This document shows, one piece after another, positions 10,362-18,838 of a DNA stretch of 34,727 nt (within the stretch, counting starts at the first letter, position 1; each line of letters starts with the position of its first letter). Made by a program: the position numbers and the translations under genes. This stretch comes from Akkermansia muciniphila (GTDB lineage: Bacteria > Verrucomicrobiota > Verrucomicrobiia > Limisphaerales > SXTU01). The stretch lies in NCBI GenBank assembly GCA_945874145.1, contig CAMCFN010000042.1:1-34727 (forward strand), in the 5' to 3' direction. Under the pieces are notes generated by a model. The model was not told where the DNA came from, searched no databases, and saw only the letters and a program-made list of their open reading frames with translations.

Positions 10362-11653
10362 AACGCCTCCAGCCAGATGGCCGCGCCTTGGCCGCCGCCG
10401 ACGCAGACGGTCACGAGCGCACGTTTCAGGTTATGCCGCTTGAGTTCCTTCAGGCTCGTCAGCACGAGGCGCGCGCCGGACGCGCCCACGGGATGCCCGA
10501 GCGCGATGGCCCCGCCGTTCACGTTGAGCCGGTCGCGGCGGATTTCGCCGACGGGATACGTGCGGCCCAGCATCTTCTTCGCGAACTTCTCGGACTCGCA
10601 GCACTTGAGCACCGCGAGCGTCTGCGCGGCGAAGGCTTCGTTGATTTCGATGAGGTCGGCGTAGTTCACGGCGAGGCCGGTCTTCTCCTCGGCCTTCGCG
10701 ATGGCGAAGACGGGACCGAGGCCCATGCGCGTCGGGTCGCAGCCGGCGTAGGCGTAACCGAGCAACGCACCGATGGGCGTGAAGCCCAGCTCCGCGGCAC
10801 GCTCCTCGGTCATCACGAGCAAGGCGACCGCACCGTCGGTGATTTGCGAGGCGTTGCCGGCGGTGACGGTGCCGTGGCGGCGGTCGAAAACGGGGCGGAG
10901 CTTGGCGAGCGCTTCCATCGTTTGCGATTCGCGGACGCCGTTGTCGGCGGTGACGGGCTTGGTGCTCTTGCCCGAAGCCAGCGTCGGGAAGACGGGGCAA
11001 ATTTCCTCGGCCAGCTTGGCTTTCGCGGCGGCGGCGCGCTTGTGGGATTCGAGGGCGAAAGCGTCTTGCTCCTCGCGAGTGAGGCCGGACTCGCGGGCGA
11101 GCAGCTCGGCGGTGTCGCCCATGTTCATGCCGCAGACGGGGTCGGTGAGGCCGAGCTGGAGGGTGATGCGCGGGTTGAAGTCGGCGAGCCGGAACGCGGC
11201 GAGGGCGGAAGCTTTCTCGACGAAGGATTTCGCGCGCCCGAGCTTCGCGAACTTCTCTGCCGCCGTCTTCGTGTAAAGTAACGGGTAGTTGCTCATGCTC
11301 TCCGCACCACCGACGAGGAAGATGGAGCCGCGTCCGGCGGTCATTTTCTCGTAAGCCTGCGTGAGCGACTCGAGGCCGGAGGCGCAGTTGCGATGCACGG
11401 TGATGGCCGGGACGTGCTCGGGAATGCCGGCGCGGAGGGCGATGACGCGCGCGACGTTCGCGGCATCGGCGGGCTGGCCGACACAGCCGAAGATGACCTC
11501 GTCAATGAGCGCGGGGTCGAGGCCGGTGCGGGTGAGGAGGGCTTGCGTGGCGATGCGGCCGAGTTCGTCCGCGCCGAGCGCGGCGAGGTCGGAGCCCATT
11601 TTGCAGAACGGCGTGCGGATACCGTCCACGATGACAAGGCGAGGAGTGCTCAT
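10358..11653 (-). CDS. fadI: Acetyl-CoA acyltransferase (3-ketoacyl-CoA thiolase)
   Basis: The product has 431 residues and performs the last beta-oxidation step, splitting 3-ketoacyl-CoA with CoA to give acetyl-CoA. The nucleophile Cys90 lies in HRNCASGLESL, His387 in GGAIALGHPVGASGAR and the second active-site Cys417 in CVGGGQGAAIW. INEAFAAQTLAVL is also present. Length and the insert around DFNPRITLQLGLTDPVCGMN fit the FadI branch rather than the shorter FadA. Both ends overlap neighbours by 4 bp: the ligase stop upstream and the fadJ start downstream. With FadJ it would form the trifunctional-type complex. Confidence 0.95.
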   Translation of the reverse strand: MSTPRLVIVDGIRTPFCKMGSDLAALGADELGRIATQALLTRTGLDPALIDEVIFGCVGQPADAANVARVIALRAGIPEHVPAITVHRNCASGLESLTQAYEKMTAGRGSIFLVGGAESMSNYPLLYTKTAAEKFAKLGRAKSFVEKASALAAFRLADFNPRITLQLGLTDPVCGMNMGDTAELLARESGLTREEQDAFALESHKRAAAAKAKLAEEICPVFPTLASGKSTKPVTADNGVRESQTMEALAKLRPVFDRRHGTVTAGNASQITDGAVALLVMTEERAAELGFTPIGALLGYAYAGCDPTRMGLGPVFAIAKAEEKTGLAVNYADLIEINEAFAAQTLAVLKCCESEKFAKKMLGRTYPVGEIRRDRLNVNGGAIALGHPVGASGARLVLTSLKELKRHNLKRALVTVCVGGGQGAAIWLEAL

Positions 11654-13170
11654 GCGGGCTCCTTTCTAAGCGGACTGGCGGCGACAGGCACGCTGTTCTT
11701 CGGGCGATGGTCCACGAGCTTTTGCTCCTTGAGCTGCACGCCGACGCCTTGCAGGTCGCGCATCTGCTCGGCGGAGTGGAAGTCGATGCGGTTCGGCGTG
11801 ATTTCGCAGTGCGTCATGAGACGGGTGCGCAGGTCGTGAATGAGATGGTCGTCGTCCGCGCCGTTGGTCTTCTGGACGTGCAGCACCAGCTCGTCCACTT
11901 CGAGCGGGTCGTCGTGGAGTTTGCGGAGCTCGATTTGCCACGCACCGACGTTGGGGGCGTCATCGAGGACGTGCTCCAGCTCGTTGAAGTCCACGAGCGT
12001 GCCCTTGATTTTGTCGAGCTGCACTTCCTTGAAGGCGGAACTGCGGGAGATTTTGCCAACGAGGCGCGGCACCTGGCGTCCGCAGTGCGGGCAAGCCTCG
12101 TAGGTCAGACCGCCGTCAATGTAATCGCCCGTGCGGTAGCGCAGGACGACTGTTCCGCGCGAGTCGAGAGGCGTGAAAGCAATCTCGCCGGGCTGGCCGT
12201 TTGGCACCGAGGCACCGGTCTGCGGGTCCACGACTTCAACGACGCCGAGGTCGGGGTAGAGATGGTAGCCGCTGGGCGTTTGGTCCACGGGCACGGGGCA
12301 TTCGGCGAAGGCCATCTTCGCCTCGGTGAAACCGTAAGTGGTCACCACATCAATTTCGCGCGCGCCGAGTTCGAGGGCGAGGTTGCGGAGTTTCAGCCTC
12401 ATGCCGTCGGGCACCTTCTCGCCGCCGAGGACGATGCGCCGGAGGTTTTCGCAGCGCACGCCTTCCTCCGCCGCTTGATGCAGGACGTGATAGACGAAGG
12501 TCGGCATCCCGATGAGCACGTCGGGGCGAATCTTGCGGAGGAAACGAATCTGTCCCTCGGTGCCCATGACCTTGCCGCCACCGGTGCTGGCGGTGAAGAC
12601 GCCGAAGCTCGTGCTGCCGTAGTGCGTGAGCCAGAACGCCAGGTGCGGCGCGTAGGGGAACATGTTCAGGAGCTTGTCCTCGCGCCGCGCGCCGCACACA
12701 CCGAAGACGCGCTCGCCAGCGAGCTGGAGATTCGCGATGTCGTGGTTCGTGTAGAGGAACGGCACCGGGTCGGCGCTGCGGCCCGTGGTGCTGGTGAGGA
12801 AGATGGGGCGGAACTCGTTTTCAAAACCGTCCGCCACTGCTTTGCGCCCGTGCAGCAAGGCGCGGAGAATCGTGGAGGGCCGGCGCGAAAGGATGTTGCG
12901 GTCGGGGACGAGGAGGAAGTCACGGACCTTCGCCGGATTGTCGGGGGTGTTGAGCAGGTCGAGCTTGCTGGTGAAAGGCAGGCGGCGCAGGTCGTCGAGC
13001 GAGTGGAAGTCATCGGCAGTGAGCTTGAGCTGGCGGAACAGCTCGCGGTAGTGCGCGGAGAAGGGCAGCACGGTGTCGCGCAACCAGTGGCGCAGGCGCT
13101 CGGCCTGGAGCGCGCGCACGGTAGCTTCAGGCAGCCGCTGCCAATTCGTGGTGAGGAGTTTGGTGTTCAT
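11650..13170 (-). CDS. PaaK-like adenylate-forming acyl-CoA ligase
   Basis: The 506-residue product has the layout of phenylacetate-CoA ligase relatives, which activate a carboxylic acid with ATP and join it to CoA. The nucleotide loop reads LTSTTGRSADPVPFLYT at about 125-141. VTTYGFTEAKMAFAECP provides the A5-type motif, and LRYRTGDYIDGG the aspartate that binds ribose. A CPHCG pair after it resembles the structural cysteines of this family. The C-terminal mini-domain starts near GKISRSSAFKEVQLDKIKG. Position between a lipase and a thiolase suggests a fatty or aromatic acid substrate; classic FadD is absent here. The start overlaps the end of the patatin gene by 44 bp in another frame; no later ATG is near, and AAAGGAA lies upstream of it. 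Confidence 0.85.
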   Translation of the reverse strand: MNTKLLTTNWQRLPEATVRALQAERLRHWLRDTVLPFSAHYRELFRQLKLTADDFHSLDDLRRLPFTSKLDLLNTPDNPAKVRDFLLVPDRNILSRRPSTILRALLHGRKAVADGFENEFRPIFLTSTTGRSADPVPFLYTNHDIANLQLAGERVFGVCGARREDKLLNMFPYAPHLAFWLTHYGSTSFGVFTASTGGGKVMGTEGQIRFLRKIRPDVLIGMPTFVYHVLHQAAEEGVRCENLRRIVLGGEKVPDGMRLKLRNLALELGAREIDVVTTYGFTEAKMAFAECPVPVDQTPSGYHLYPDLGVVEVVDPQTGASVPNGQPGEIAFTPLDSRGTVVLRYRTGDYIDGGLTYEACPHCGRQVPRLVGKISRSSAFKEVQLDKIKGTLVDFNELEHVLDDAPNVGAWQIELRKLHDDPLEVDELVLHVQKTNGADDDHLIHDLRTRLMTHCEITPNRIDFHSAEQMRDLQGVGVQLKEQKLVDHRPKNSVPVAASPLRKEPA

Positions 13171-14863
13171 GGGCGGGTTCCTTTCGATTCACCAGTTGCT
13201 TGATGTCCGGGAGGTTCTCCTCGGCCACGCGGCGGCCGAGGGAAATGTATTTCATGGGATTGGAGAAGTCGTGCCAGCGCGAGTCGCACGCGAGCGGACG
13301 GAGGACAACGTCTGCCTGACGGCAAGCATCCTCGGCGGCCCGGATTTGCCCGCCGATGACGGCGCGTTGGGTCACGTCGAGGATGTTGCCGTAGGCGAAA
13401 TAGTTGACCTGCTGGTTGAGCAGTCGCAGGAAGCTGAAGCCGCGTTGCTTCACGTCCACTTGCTCGCGCTCATGTTCGCGCGCGCAGCGCAGGAAGGCTG
13501 GGGTCGGGATGATGTTCACCGCGATGACGTGCTCGACGCCCGCCTCGCGCAGCACGTCCACGGGCAACGGGTCGGCGATGCCGCCATCAATGTAGCTCTC
13601 GCCGTTCAGCCGCACCGGGACGAAGACGCTGGGAATCGCACAGCTCGCGTGGACGGCGTGCGAGACTTCGCCGGTGCTGAAGACTACCCGCTCCAGCGTA
13701 TCGAACTGCGTCGCGACGACGCGGAGCGGCCGCGCGAGTTGCTCGAAGCGCACGTCGCCGATGCTGCGTTCGAGGCGGTCGCGAATCGCACGGCCGTGGA
13801 TGAACCCCCGGCGCGGCGGGAACGCGGCGTCAATCAGCTTGAGCAAACCCCACTTGCCCTCCAGCTCGCGGGCCTTGCGCTCGAGATACTGACCGTCGTG
13901 CCCGAAGGCCCACAGCGCACCGATGTAAGCGCCCATGCTCGTGCCCGCGATGACGTCCACCTCGATGCCGTTCTCCTCCAGCACTTGCAGCACGCCGACG
14001 TGCGCGAGGCCCTTCGCGCCGCCGCTGGAGAGCGCGAGGCCCACGCGGCAGCGCCCGATTTCCCGCGCGAGTCGACGGAGGTCGAACTTGAACGCCACCG
14101 GCCACACGCCGCCGCAGTGCGAGTGGAGCGAGTCCATCGTGGCGGGCGACTGGTGGAGGTTTAGGTGCACGGGCTGGTCGATGTGCTTGATGAAATCCTC
14201 CGCCGGCTGCGGCACCTCGTCGTGCTCCAGGCAGAGCACGAGTTTCAAATCCGTCTTCACGCCATCGCGCGCGGCGCGCAGCTCGCGCTCGAGCTGGTTG
14301 AACTCGAAGAGGCTGTCCACCGTTTGCTGCGCGAACACGTAGGTCGCGGAGGAACGTCCCGCCGCCTCGGCGAGCGCCTGGCGCGGAGCGTCCGCGTCCA
14401 CGTGGACAAGGACGTGGCCGAAGTGGCGGGCGCAGTGGCCGAGGAAGGCGGAGAGAAACTGCCGCTCGGCAGAATGGTTCGACACGCGGAGGGCGAGCCG
14501 GTCGAAATTACCGAGGTGCTGGAGCTGGTCCGCGAAGGCGAAACCGTTGTTCGGCAGCGAGTGGAGCGGACTCCAGACCTTCGCCGTCGCATTGGCTTCC
14601 GAGGGCACCAACTGGAGGAGGAGCACCCGCTCGCCAGTGACGGACTCGAGCATCTCCGCGAGAGACTCGGCAACAAGACGGTCCGGGACGCGGCGGGAGG
14701 CGGAAGCGAGCGTGGTGAGGCGGCCGGAACGTTGGAAGGCGGCTTGAGGCGGACGGGCGAGCGAGGAGAGCAGTTCGGACCTTCGCTGGTCCCAGACTGA
14801 CTTTTCGTTTGGATGCGACGCAGGCATTGCCGGCTTTCTGAGCGACGGCCACCGCGGAACCAT
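13127..14863 (-). CDS. Patatin-like phospholipase (NTE-type, without cyclic-nucleotide domain)
   Basis: The product has 578 residues from the first ATG (14863); a second possible start is at 14827. The patatin domain spans about 272-500. It has the oxyanion loop SSGGAKGLAHVGVL, the nucleophile Ser309 in GTSMG and the dyad partner Asp426 in DGGIADPLP. The N-terminal 270 residues look like the Rossmann-type domain that precedes patatin in bacterial NTE/RssA-family proteins (ATYVFAQQTVDSLFEFNQLERELR and KLVLCLEHDEVP). The usual cNMP-binding domain is not recognisable. No signal peptide is seen, so it probably cleaves membrane lipids from the cytoplasmic side. It is first in a run with ligase, fadI, fadJ and acyl-CoA dehydrogenase, which suggests it supplies fatty acids to them. 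Confidence 0.9.
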   Translation of the reverse strand: MVPRWPSLRKPAMPASHPNEKSVWDQRRSELLSSLARPPQAAFQRSGRLTTLASASRRVPDRLVAESLAEMLESVTGERVLLLQLVPSEANATAKVWSPLHSLPNNGFAFADQLQHLGNFDRLALRVSNHSAERQFLSAFLGHCARHFGHVLVHVDADAPRQALAEAAGRSSATYVFAQQTVDSLFEFNQLERELRAARDGVKTDLKLVLCLEHDEVPQPAEDFIKHIDQPVHLNLHQSPATMDSLHSHCGGVWPVAFKFDLRRLAREIGRCRVGLALSSGGAKGLAHVGVLQVLEENGIEVDVIAGTSMGAYIGALWAFGHDGQYLERKARELEGKWGLLKLIDAAFPPRRGFIHGRAIRDRLERSIGDVRFEQLARPLRVVATQFDTLERVVFSTGEVSHAVHASCAIPSVFVPVRLNGESYIDGGIADPLPVDVLREAGVEHVIAVNIIPTPAFLRCAREHEREQVDVKQRGFSFLRLLNQQVNYFAYGNILDVTQRAVIGGQIRAAEDACRQADVVLRPLACDSRWHDFSNPMKYISLGRRVAEENLPDIKQLVNRKEPAHEHQTPHHELAAAA

Positions 14864-15020
14864 CCACGTCTTAACCTAGGCGGCCCCTTGGCCGGTCGTC
14901 GCTGCCACTGAAGGCTGAGTTGTTAGTGTTGCCCATTCTATATCTCTGTCTGGTGACAACGTAGCGCACAAGTCGTGCCGGTCAAATTTGAGAAGGTCAG
15001 GGAAATGCCGGAGGATCAAC

Positions 15021-15095
15021 TGGAGCGCGGACGCCCACGTCCGCAGGCTGTGCTTGGGCAATGGCGAGGACACGGATGTGGGCGTCCGTGCTCCA
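15021..15095. repeat. Long imperfect inverted repeat in the gap 14864-15095
   Basis: The left arm 15021-15044 (it contains GAGCGCGGACGCCCACGTCC) and the right arm 15073-15095 (GGATGTGGGCGTCCGTGCTC) are near-perfect reverse complements with a 28-nt loop. The right arm begins directly at the stop of the PSD1 gene, so for that minus-strand transcript it forms a large hairpin right after translation ends. No U-run follows. It looks like a dispersed palindromic element. The rest of the gap, upstream of the patatin gene, contains an AT-rich patch near 14935-14945 but no promoter I can defend. Confidence 0.7.
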
Positions 15096-18000
15096 TCAAT
15101 CCACAAACGCCGCCTCGTTTGAGACGAGGAGGAGGTGGGTGAGTTTTTCCCAGGCGGTCAGGGACTGCGCCGGCTCGGGGCGCGGATTGGTGAAGTCAGC
15201 CTTTGCGTCCCACTCGGTTTCGTTGCCGGGCGGGGATTGTCTGGAGCGCCGCACGGAGTCGGTGAACATGATCTTGGGTGCCCAGTTGAAGCTGTCGCTG
15301 TTCGCGCCGGTGCGGCAGTCGGCGAGGAAGTCCAGCGTGTCGCCGGCTTTCACTTCGAGGCCGCTGGCTTTTAGTTCGGCGGACCCGTTCTGAACCACGG
15401 CTTGGCCGAGGACTCCCGTCCGGCTGCTGACGATGCGGGCGCGGACGCCGTCGCCGTTCGTGCTGCTGTGCGTGAGCGTGCTGGTGATGGCGAGTGTGCC
15501 GTCGCGCGGGGCGACCCAGCGGCGGATGACAGCGTGCGCGGCGTCATTGCCGGGGTGGCCGCCCTCGGCGCGGAGGAGGAGATGGCCGAGTTGTTTGTCC
15601 GGGAAGTCGCGGCCCACCTGCCACTGGCCGCCGGTGAAATTGGCGAACCGGGTGAAGCGCTTCACACGCTTCGTCGCCTCGTCGAACTCGCCGTAGCCGT
15701 AATGCCAGCCGAAGTTCGGCGCGGACGCAGCGGCGCCTTCGCCAGGTGCGGCGAGAAACGCTTTTGCCAGCGTCACCTCGGCGGCGGCGGGAAGGCGCTG
15801 GTAAATCGCTTCGTAGAGAAAGCCGATGCGCGCATCGTCGGTGATGAACTTCTTGAAGTCATCACGGGCGGCGAGGGCTTGGGCTTGTTGCAGGACGAAC
15901 GGCGCGTTCATCAGGAAGAGCGCTTGCTGCGGGACCGTCGTCTGGAAGCGTTGCGCGGCGCTCGCGTCGGGGCTGGCGAAGTCGAAGGTGCGGAACATCG
16001 GCGGCAGGTTCTGGCGGTCAATGAAGCCGTAGGCGGTGCGACGCGCGCTGAAGGGCTGCGCGGTCAGGTCCACGGGCAGGCCGCCGGGCGTGAGGTCGAG
16101 CTTGCCGGACGCGAGGAGAAGCGAGTCGCGGAGCTGCTCGAAGTCGAGGCGCTGGCGGTTGAACTTCCAGAGCAGCGTGTTCGCCGGGTCGGCCTTCACG
16201 TAATCGGCGCGGTCGTCGCTGGCCTGCTGGTAGGTTGCGGAGAGCATGATGAGCTTGTGCAGCTGCTTGAGACTCCAACCGTCGGCGACGAAGCGCCTGG
16301 CCAGCCAATCGAGCAGGTCAGGATGCGTCGGCGGGTCAGCGCGCACGCCGAAGTCGCTGGGCGTGCGGACCAGGCCCGCGCCGAAATGCCAGGTCCAGAC
16401 GCGGTTCACGAGCACGCGCGCGGTGAGCGGGTTGTCCTTGTTCGCGATGGCTCGGGCCAGTTCGAGGCGGCCGCTGGACTGCGTCGGGAACGGCACCGCC
16501 TGGCCGAGCGACGCGACTTTCGGGAAGCCACGTTCAACTTCGGGGCCGCGATTGCCGGGATTGCCGCGCACGAAAACGTAAGGGCGCGTGGGCGAGTCGC
16601 GGTCCACGAGTGCCATCGCGCGCGGAGGTGCGCCGGGATGCGTAGCGTCCACCTCGTCCACCTTGGCCTTCAACTGGCGCAAGCGCGGGCGGGCGTCTTC
16701 GAGCAAGGTGTCGTTCTCCGGGGCTGGTAGATTTGGCGGCGCATCGTCGGCACGCAACGCGAGGCGCAAGGCTTCCTTGTCCTTGTCCGCATGCGGAGTG
16801 GCGGCGTCGGCGTCGGTGAGGAGTTTGCCGTAACGCTCGGCGACTTCCTTCATTGTCTTGGGAGCGGTTTTGAACGCGCTTGCCACGGTGGGGTGAGAAC
16901 CGGCTGGGGCGACAAGTTTTGCCACCTCCTCGGCAAACTTGTCATCCGGCAACTTTGCGTAAACGTGCCACAGCAGCCAGACCGGGTCCGGCGTCTTCGC
17001 GTCCGCGGACTTGGCCAGGTAATCCTGCCAGCGACGCACGGCGGTGGGGACGAGCTTGCGCTCTTGGAAATACTTGTCGCGGTTCTGGCGGCTCGCACTG
17101 GCAGAGGCGCGGGCGACTTTGGGATCCACCTCGGCGGCGGCGAGCAGATAGTCGGCGGTGCGCTTGCGGAGCATGGCAACCTGCTTGTCGAGCTGCTCGA
17201 CGCGGTATTTCTCCATCTCGTCCTCGCGCTTCTTCTTCTCGGCAAGATAGGCGGCGTGCGACGCACCATCAGGCTTGATGCCCAGCAGCGGTTTCTCCGC
17301 CAGCTCCTGGCTGGAGGCGAAGACACCGTAGAGGCTGTAATACTCGGCCGTCGAGACGGGGTCGTATTTATGGTCGTGGCAGCGGGCACACTGGGCGGTC
17401 AGCCCCATCGTGCCGCGCGTCACCACGTCAATGCGGTCGTCAATGATGTCGTGGACGTTGTTGAGAAAGCGGCGTCCCAGCGTGAGGAAGCCAAGGCCCG
17501 CGAGCGCGCGCTTGTCCTCGCCGAGTTGCAACTGGTCGGCGGCAATCTGCTCGGTGAGGAATCGGTCGTAAGGCGTGTCCTCGTTGAAGCTGCGGATGAC
17601 GTAGTCGCGGTAGGTGTAGCTGAAGGCGAAGCGGCGTTGCTCATCGCCGGCGAGATAGCCCTTCGTGTCTGCGTAGCGTGCGACATCGAGCCAGTGCCGA
17701 CCCCAGCGCTCGCCATAACGTGGCGAGGCGAGGAGTCTGTCCACCAACTTCGCGAAGGCGTCGGGTGACTTGTCCGTGACGAACGCTTCGACTTCCGCCA
17801 TCGAAGGCGGCAGGCCATGCAGGTCGAAGTAAGCGCGGCGAATCAGGGTGCGTTTGTCGGCGGGCGGGGAGAGGATCCAGTTCTTCGGCGCGAGCTTGGC
17901 GGCTACGAAGGCGTCAATGGGACTTTGAACCTTGAACTTTGAACCTTGAATTTGGGGGATCTTCGGCTCCTTGACCGGCTGAAACGCCCAGTGGTTCTTC

Positions 18001-18416
18001 ACCACGTTCGGGTCGGAAAGCGGCGGGCCGGAGGGCTTGCCGGTGCGCGGGTCGGGTGCGCCGAGGCGGACCCATTCCTCAAAGAGCGCGATTTGCTGCG
18101 GCGTGAGCTGTTTGCCCTTCGGCGGCATCTGGAGGTCTTTGTCCGTGTAGCGGATGGAGCGGATCAGCAGCGACTTGTCCGGCTGGCCGGGGATGATGGC
18201 CGGGCCACCTTCGCCGCCCTTCTCCCAACCGGCACGGGTGTCGAGGGCGAGGCCGCCCTTGGGCTTGTCCGTCGCCGCGCCGTCGTGGCACTTGAGGCAA
18301 TGCTCGATGAGCAGCGGACGGATTTTGTTCTCGAAGAAGTCGTGGCCGGCAGCGGAGTCGGCGGCGCAGGCGGCGAGGGCTGAGAGGGCGAGGAGAAAGG
18401 TGAGAAGTCGGAACAT
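15096..18416 (-). CDS. PSD1 and planctomycete cytochrome C domain-containing protein
   Basis: This exported protein has 1106 residues. A signal peptide (MFRLLTFLLALSALAACA) may be of lipoprotein type. The PSCyt1 cytochrome-like domain has heme motif CLKCH (40-44) and possible axial ligand in QMPPKGK. DUF1549 (about 165-370) includes RWGRHWLDVARYAD and a second heme motif CARCHDHKYDP at 343. DUF1553 (about 640-900) includes LVNRVWTWHFGAGLV. The C-terminal 200 residues form a beta-rich tail. This architecture is nearly confined to Planctomycetota and Verrucomicrobiota; its role is unproven but usually tied to polysaccharide degradation. The normal partner, a DUF1501 gene, is not adjacent. Residues 155-165 are encoded by a heptamer tandem repeat, and the start lies next to another heptamer repeat. 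Confidence 0.95.
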   Translation of the reverse strand: MFRLLTFLLALSALAACAADSAAGHDFFENKIRPLLIEHCLKCHDGAATDKPKGGLALDTRAGWEKGGEGGPAIIPGQPDKSLLIRSIRYTDKDLQMPPKGKQLTPQQIALFEEWVRLGAPDPRTGKPSGPPLSDPNVVKNHWAFQPVKEPKIPQIQGSKFKVQSPIDAFVAAKLAPKNWILSPPADKRTLIRRAYFDLHGLPPSMAEVEAFVTDKSPDAFAKLVDRLLASPRYGERWGRHWLDVARYADTKGYLAGDEQRRFAFSYTYRDYVIRSFNEDTPYDRFLTEQIAADQLQLGEDKRALAGLGFLTLGRRFLNNVHDIIDDRIDVVTRGTMGLTAQCARCHDHKYDPVSTAEYYSLYGVFASSQELAEKPLLGIKPDGASHAAYLAEKKKREDEMEKYRVEQLDKQVAMLRKRTADYLLAAAEVDPKVARASASASRQNRDKYFQERKLVPTAVRRWQDYLAKSADAKTPDPVWLLWHVYAKLPDDKFAEEVAKLVAPAGSHPTVASAFKTAPKTMKEVAERYGKLLTDADAATPHADKDKEALRLALRADDAPPNLPAPENDTLLEDARPRLRQLKAKVDEVDATHPGAPPRAMALVDRDSPTRPYVFVRGNPGNRGPEVERGFPKVASLGQAVPFPTQSSGRLELARAIANKDNPLTARVLVNRVWTWHFGAGLVRTPSDFGVRADPPTHPDLLDWLARRFVADGWSLKQLHKLIMLSATYQQASDDRADYVKADPANTLLWKFNRQRLDFEQLRDSLLLASGKLDLTPGGLPVDLTAQPFSARRTAYGFIDRQNLPPMFRTFDFASPDASAAQRFQTTVPQQALFLMNAPFVLQQAQALAARDDFKKFITDDARIGFLYEAIYQRLPAAAEVTLAKAFLAAPGEGAAASAPNFGWHYGYGEFDEATKRVKRFTRFANFTGGQWQVGRDFPDKQLGHLLLRAEGGHPGNDAAHAVIRRWVAPRDGTLAITSTLTHSSTNGDGVRARIVSSRTGVLGQAVVQNGSAELKASGLEVKAGDTLDFLADCRTGANSDSFNWAPKIMFTDSVRRSRQSPPGNETEWDAKADFTNPRPEPAQSLTAWEKLTHLLLVSNEAAFVD
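17922..17953. repeat. Heptamer tandem repeat inside the PSD1 gene
   Basis: Four and a half 7-bp units alternate ACTTTGA and ACCTTGA on the plus strand, ending in ATTT. On the coding strand this reads as GGTTCAA and AGTTCAA units and encodes IQGSKFKVQ, in the linker between the cytochrome domain and DUF1549. The reading frame is kept. It resembles the intergenic heptamer repeats at 18.4, 32.5 and 34.6 kb in unit length and base style. Confidence 0.85.
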
Positions 18417-18428
18417 GGGGAGTGATTA

Positions 18429-18450
18429 GTAATTAGTAATTAGTCGGTGC
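18429..18450. repeat. Heptamer repeat, left arm of inverted pair
   Basis: ATTAGTA units repeat at 7-bp spacing from 18424 to 18445 and are followed by CGGTGC. Positions 18429-18450 are the reverse complement of 18839-18861 apart from one mismatch and one single-base gap. The repeat ends 9 bp before the ATG of the PSD1 gene (minus strand), where a Shine-Dalgarno sequence would be expected and none is seen. Confidence 0.8.
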
Positions 18451-18489
18451 GGCGCTTCGAACAGGATGGCGCGTGGCGGAGTGAACCGG

Positions 18490-18828
18490 TTAGGAGGTTC
18501 CGTCTCCCCATGCGACAACTGTGGATTTTTCCCGGAAGCCGCACGAACGACACGTTAGGAACACGTCACCGGTCCCTTGGACCACATCCATCTGCGCTTT
18601 CTGCTGGCTGCACTGTGGGCACTTGTAGCTGGATTTCACCAAGAGCCGACGGGACAACCGAAACCAAAGGGACAATCCCGCCGGAATCCATACCAGCACC
18701 AGCCATCGGAACCGCTCGGGAATCGAGTCCGCGAAGACGACCGGCAAAAAGGGCAACGCAACTAAGGCGATGACCACCACGAGAAGCCTCGTGACATACA
18801 GTCCTGAATGCTGGTTTGTCGTGGTCAT
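18490..18828 (-). CDS. Small membrane protein with C-terminal zinc ribbon
   Basis: The product has 112 residues. Two hydrophobic segments (about 13-33, LLVVVIALVALPFLPVVF, and 41-57, WLVLVWIPAGLSLWF) form a helical hairpin. A basic link follows, then a four-cysteine zinc ribbon, CPQC near 70 and CRSC near 93, which would lie in the cytoplasm. I do not recognise a named family; such ribbon proteins often contact nucleic acid or partner proteins. It stands alone between the PSD1 gene and rsmI, and the whole gene is bracketed by inverted heptamer repeats. No Shine-Dalgarno sequence precedes the ATG. A real gene seems likely because both the hydrophobic pattern and the paired cysteines make sense. 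Confidence 0.72.
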   Translation of the reverse strand: MTTTNQHSGLYVTRLLVVVIALVALPFLPVVFADSIPERFRWLVLVWIPAGLSLWFRLSRRLLVKSSYKCPQCSQQKAQMDVVQGTGDVFLTCRSCGFREKSTVVAWGDGTS

Positions 18829-18838
18829 ATTGGAGTCG

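Noticed and set aside
11707..13203. 498-codon plus-strand open frame opposite the PaaK-like ligase
   Set aside because: Antisense shadow; composition (Val/Glu/Ala/His runs) is that expected from reading the opposite strand, and the ligase has clear motifs.
14876..15106. 76-codon minus-strand frame in the patatin upstream gap
   Set aside because: It reads through an inverted repeat and has no recognisable protein features; the gap looks non-coding.
15402..16730. 442-codon plus-strand open frame opposite the PSD1 gene
   Set aside because: Antisense shadow of the DUF1553 region; no motif or start signal.
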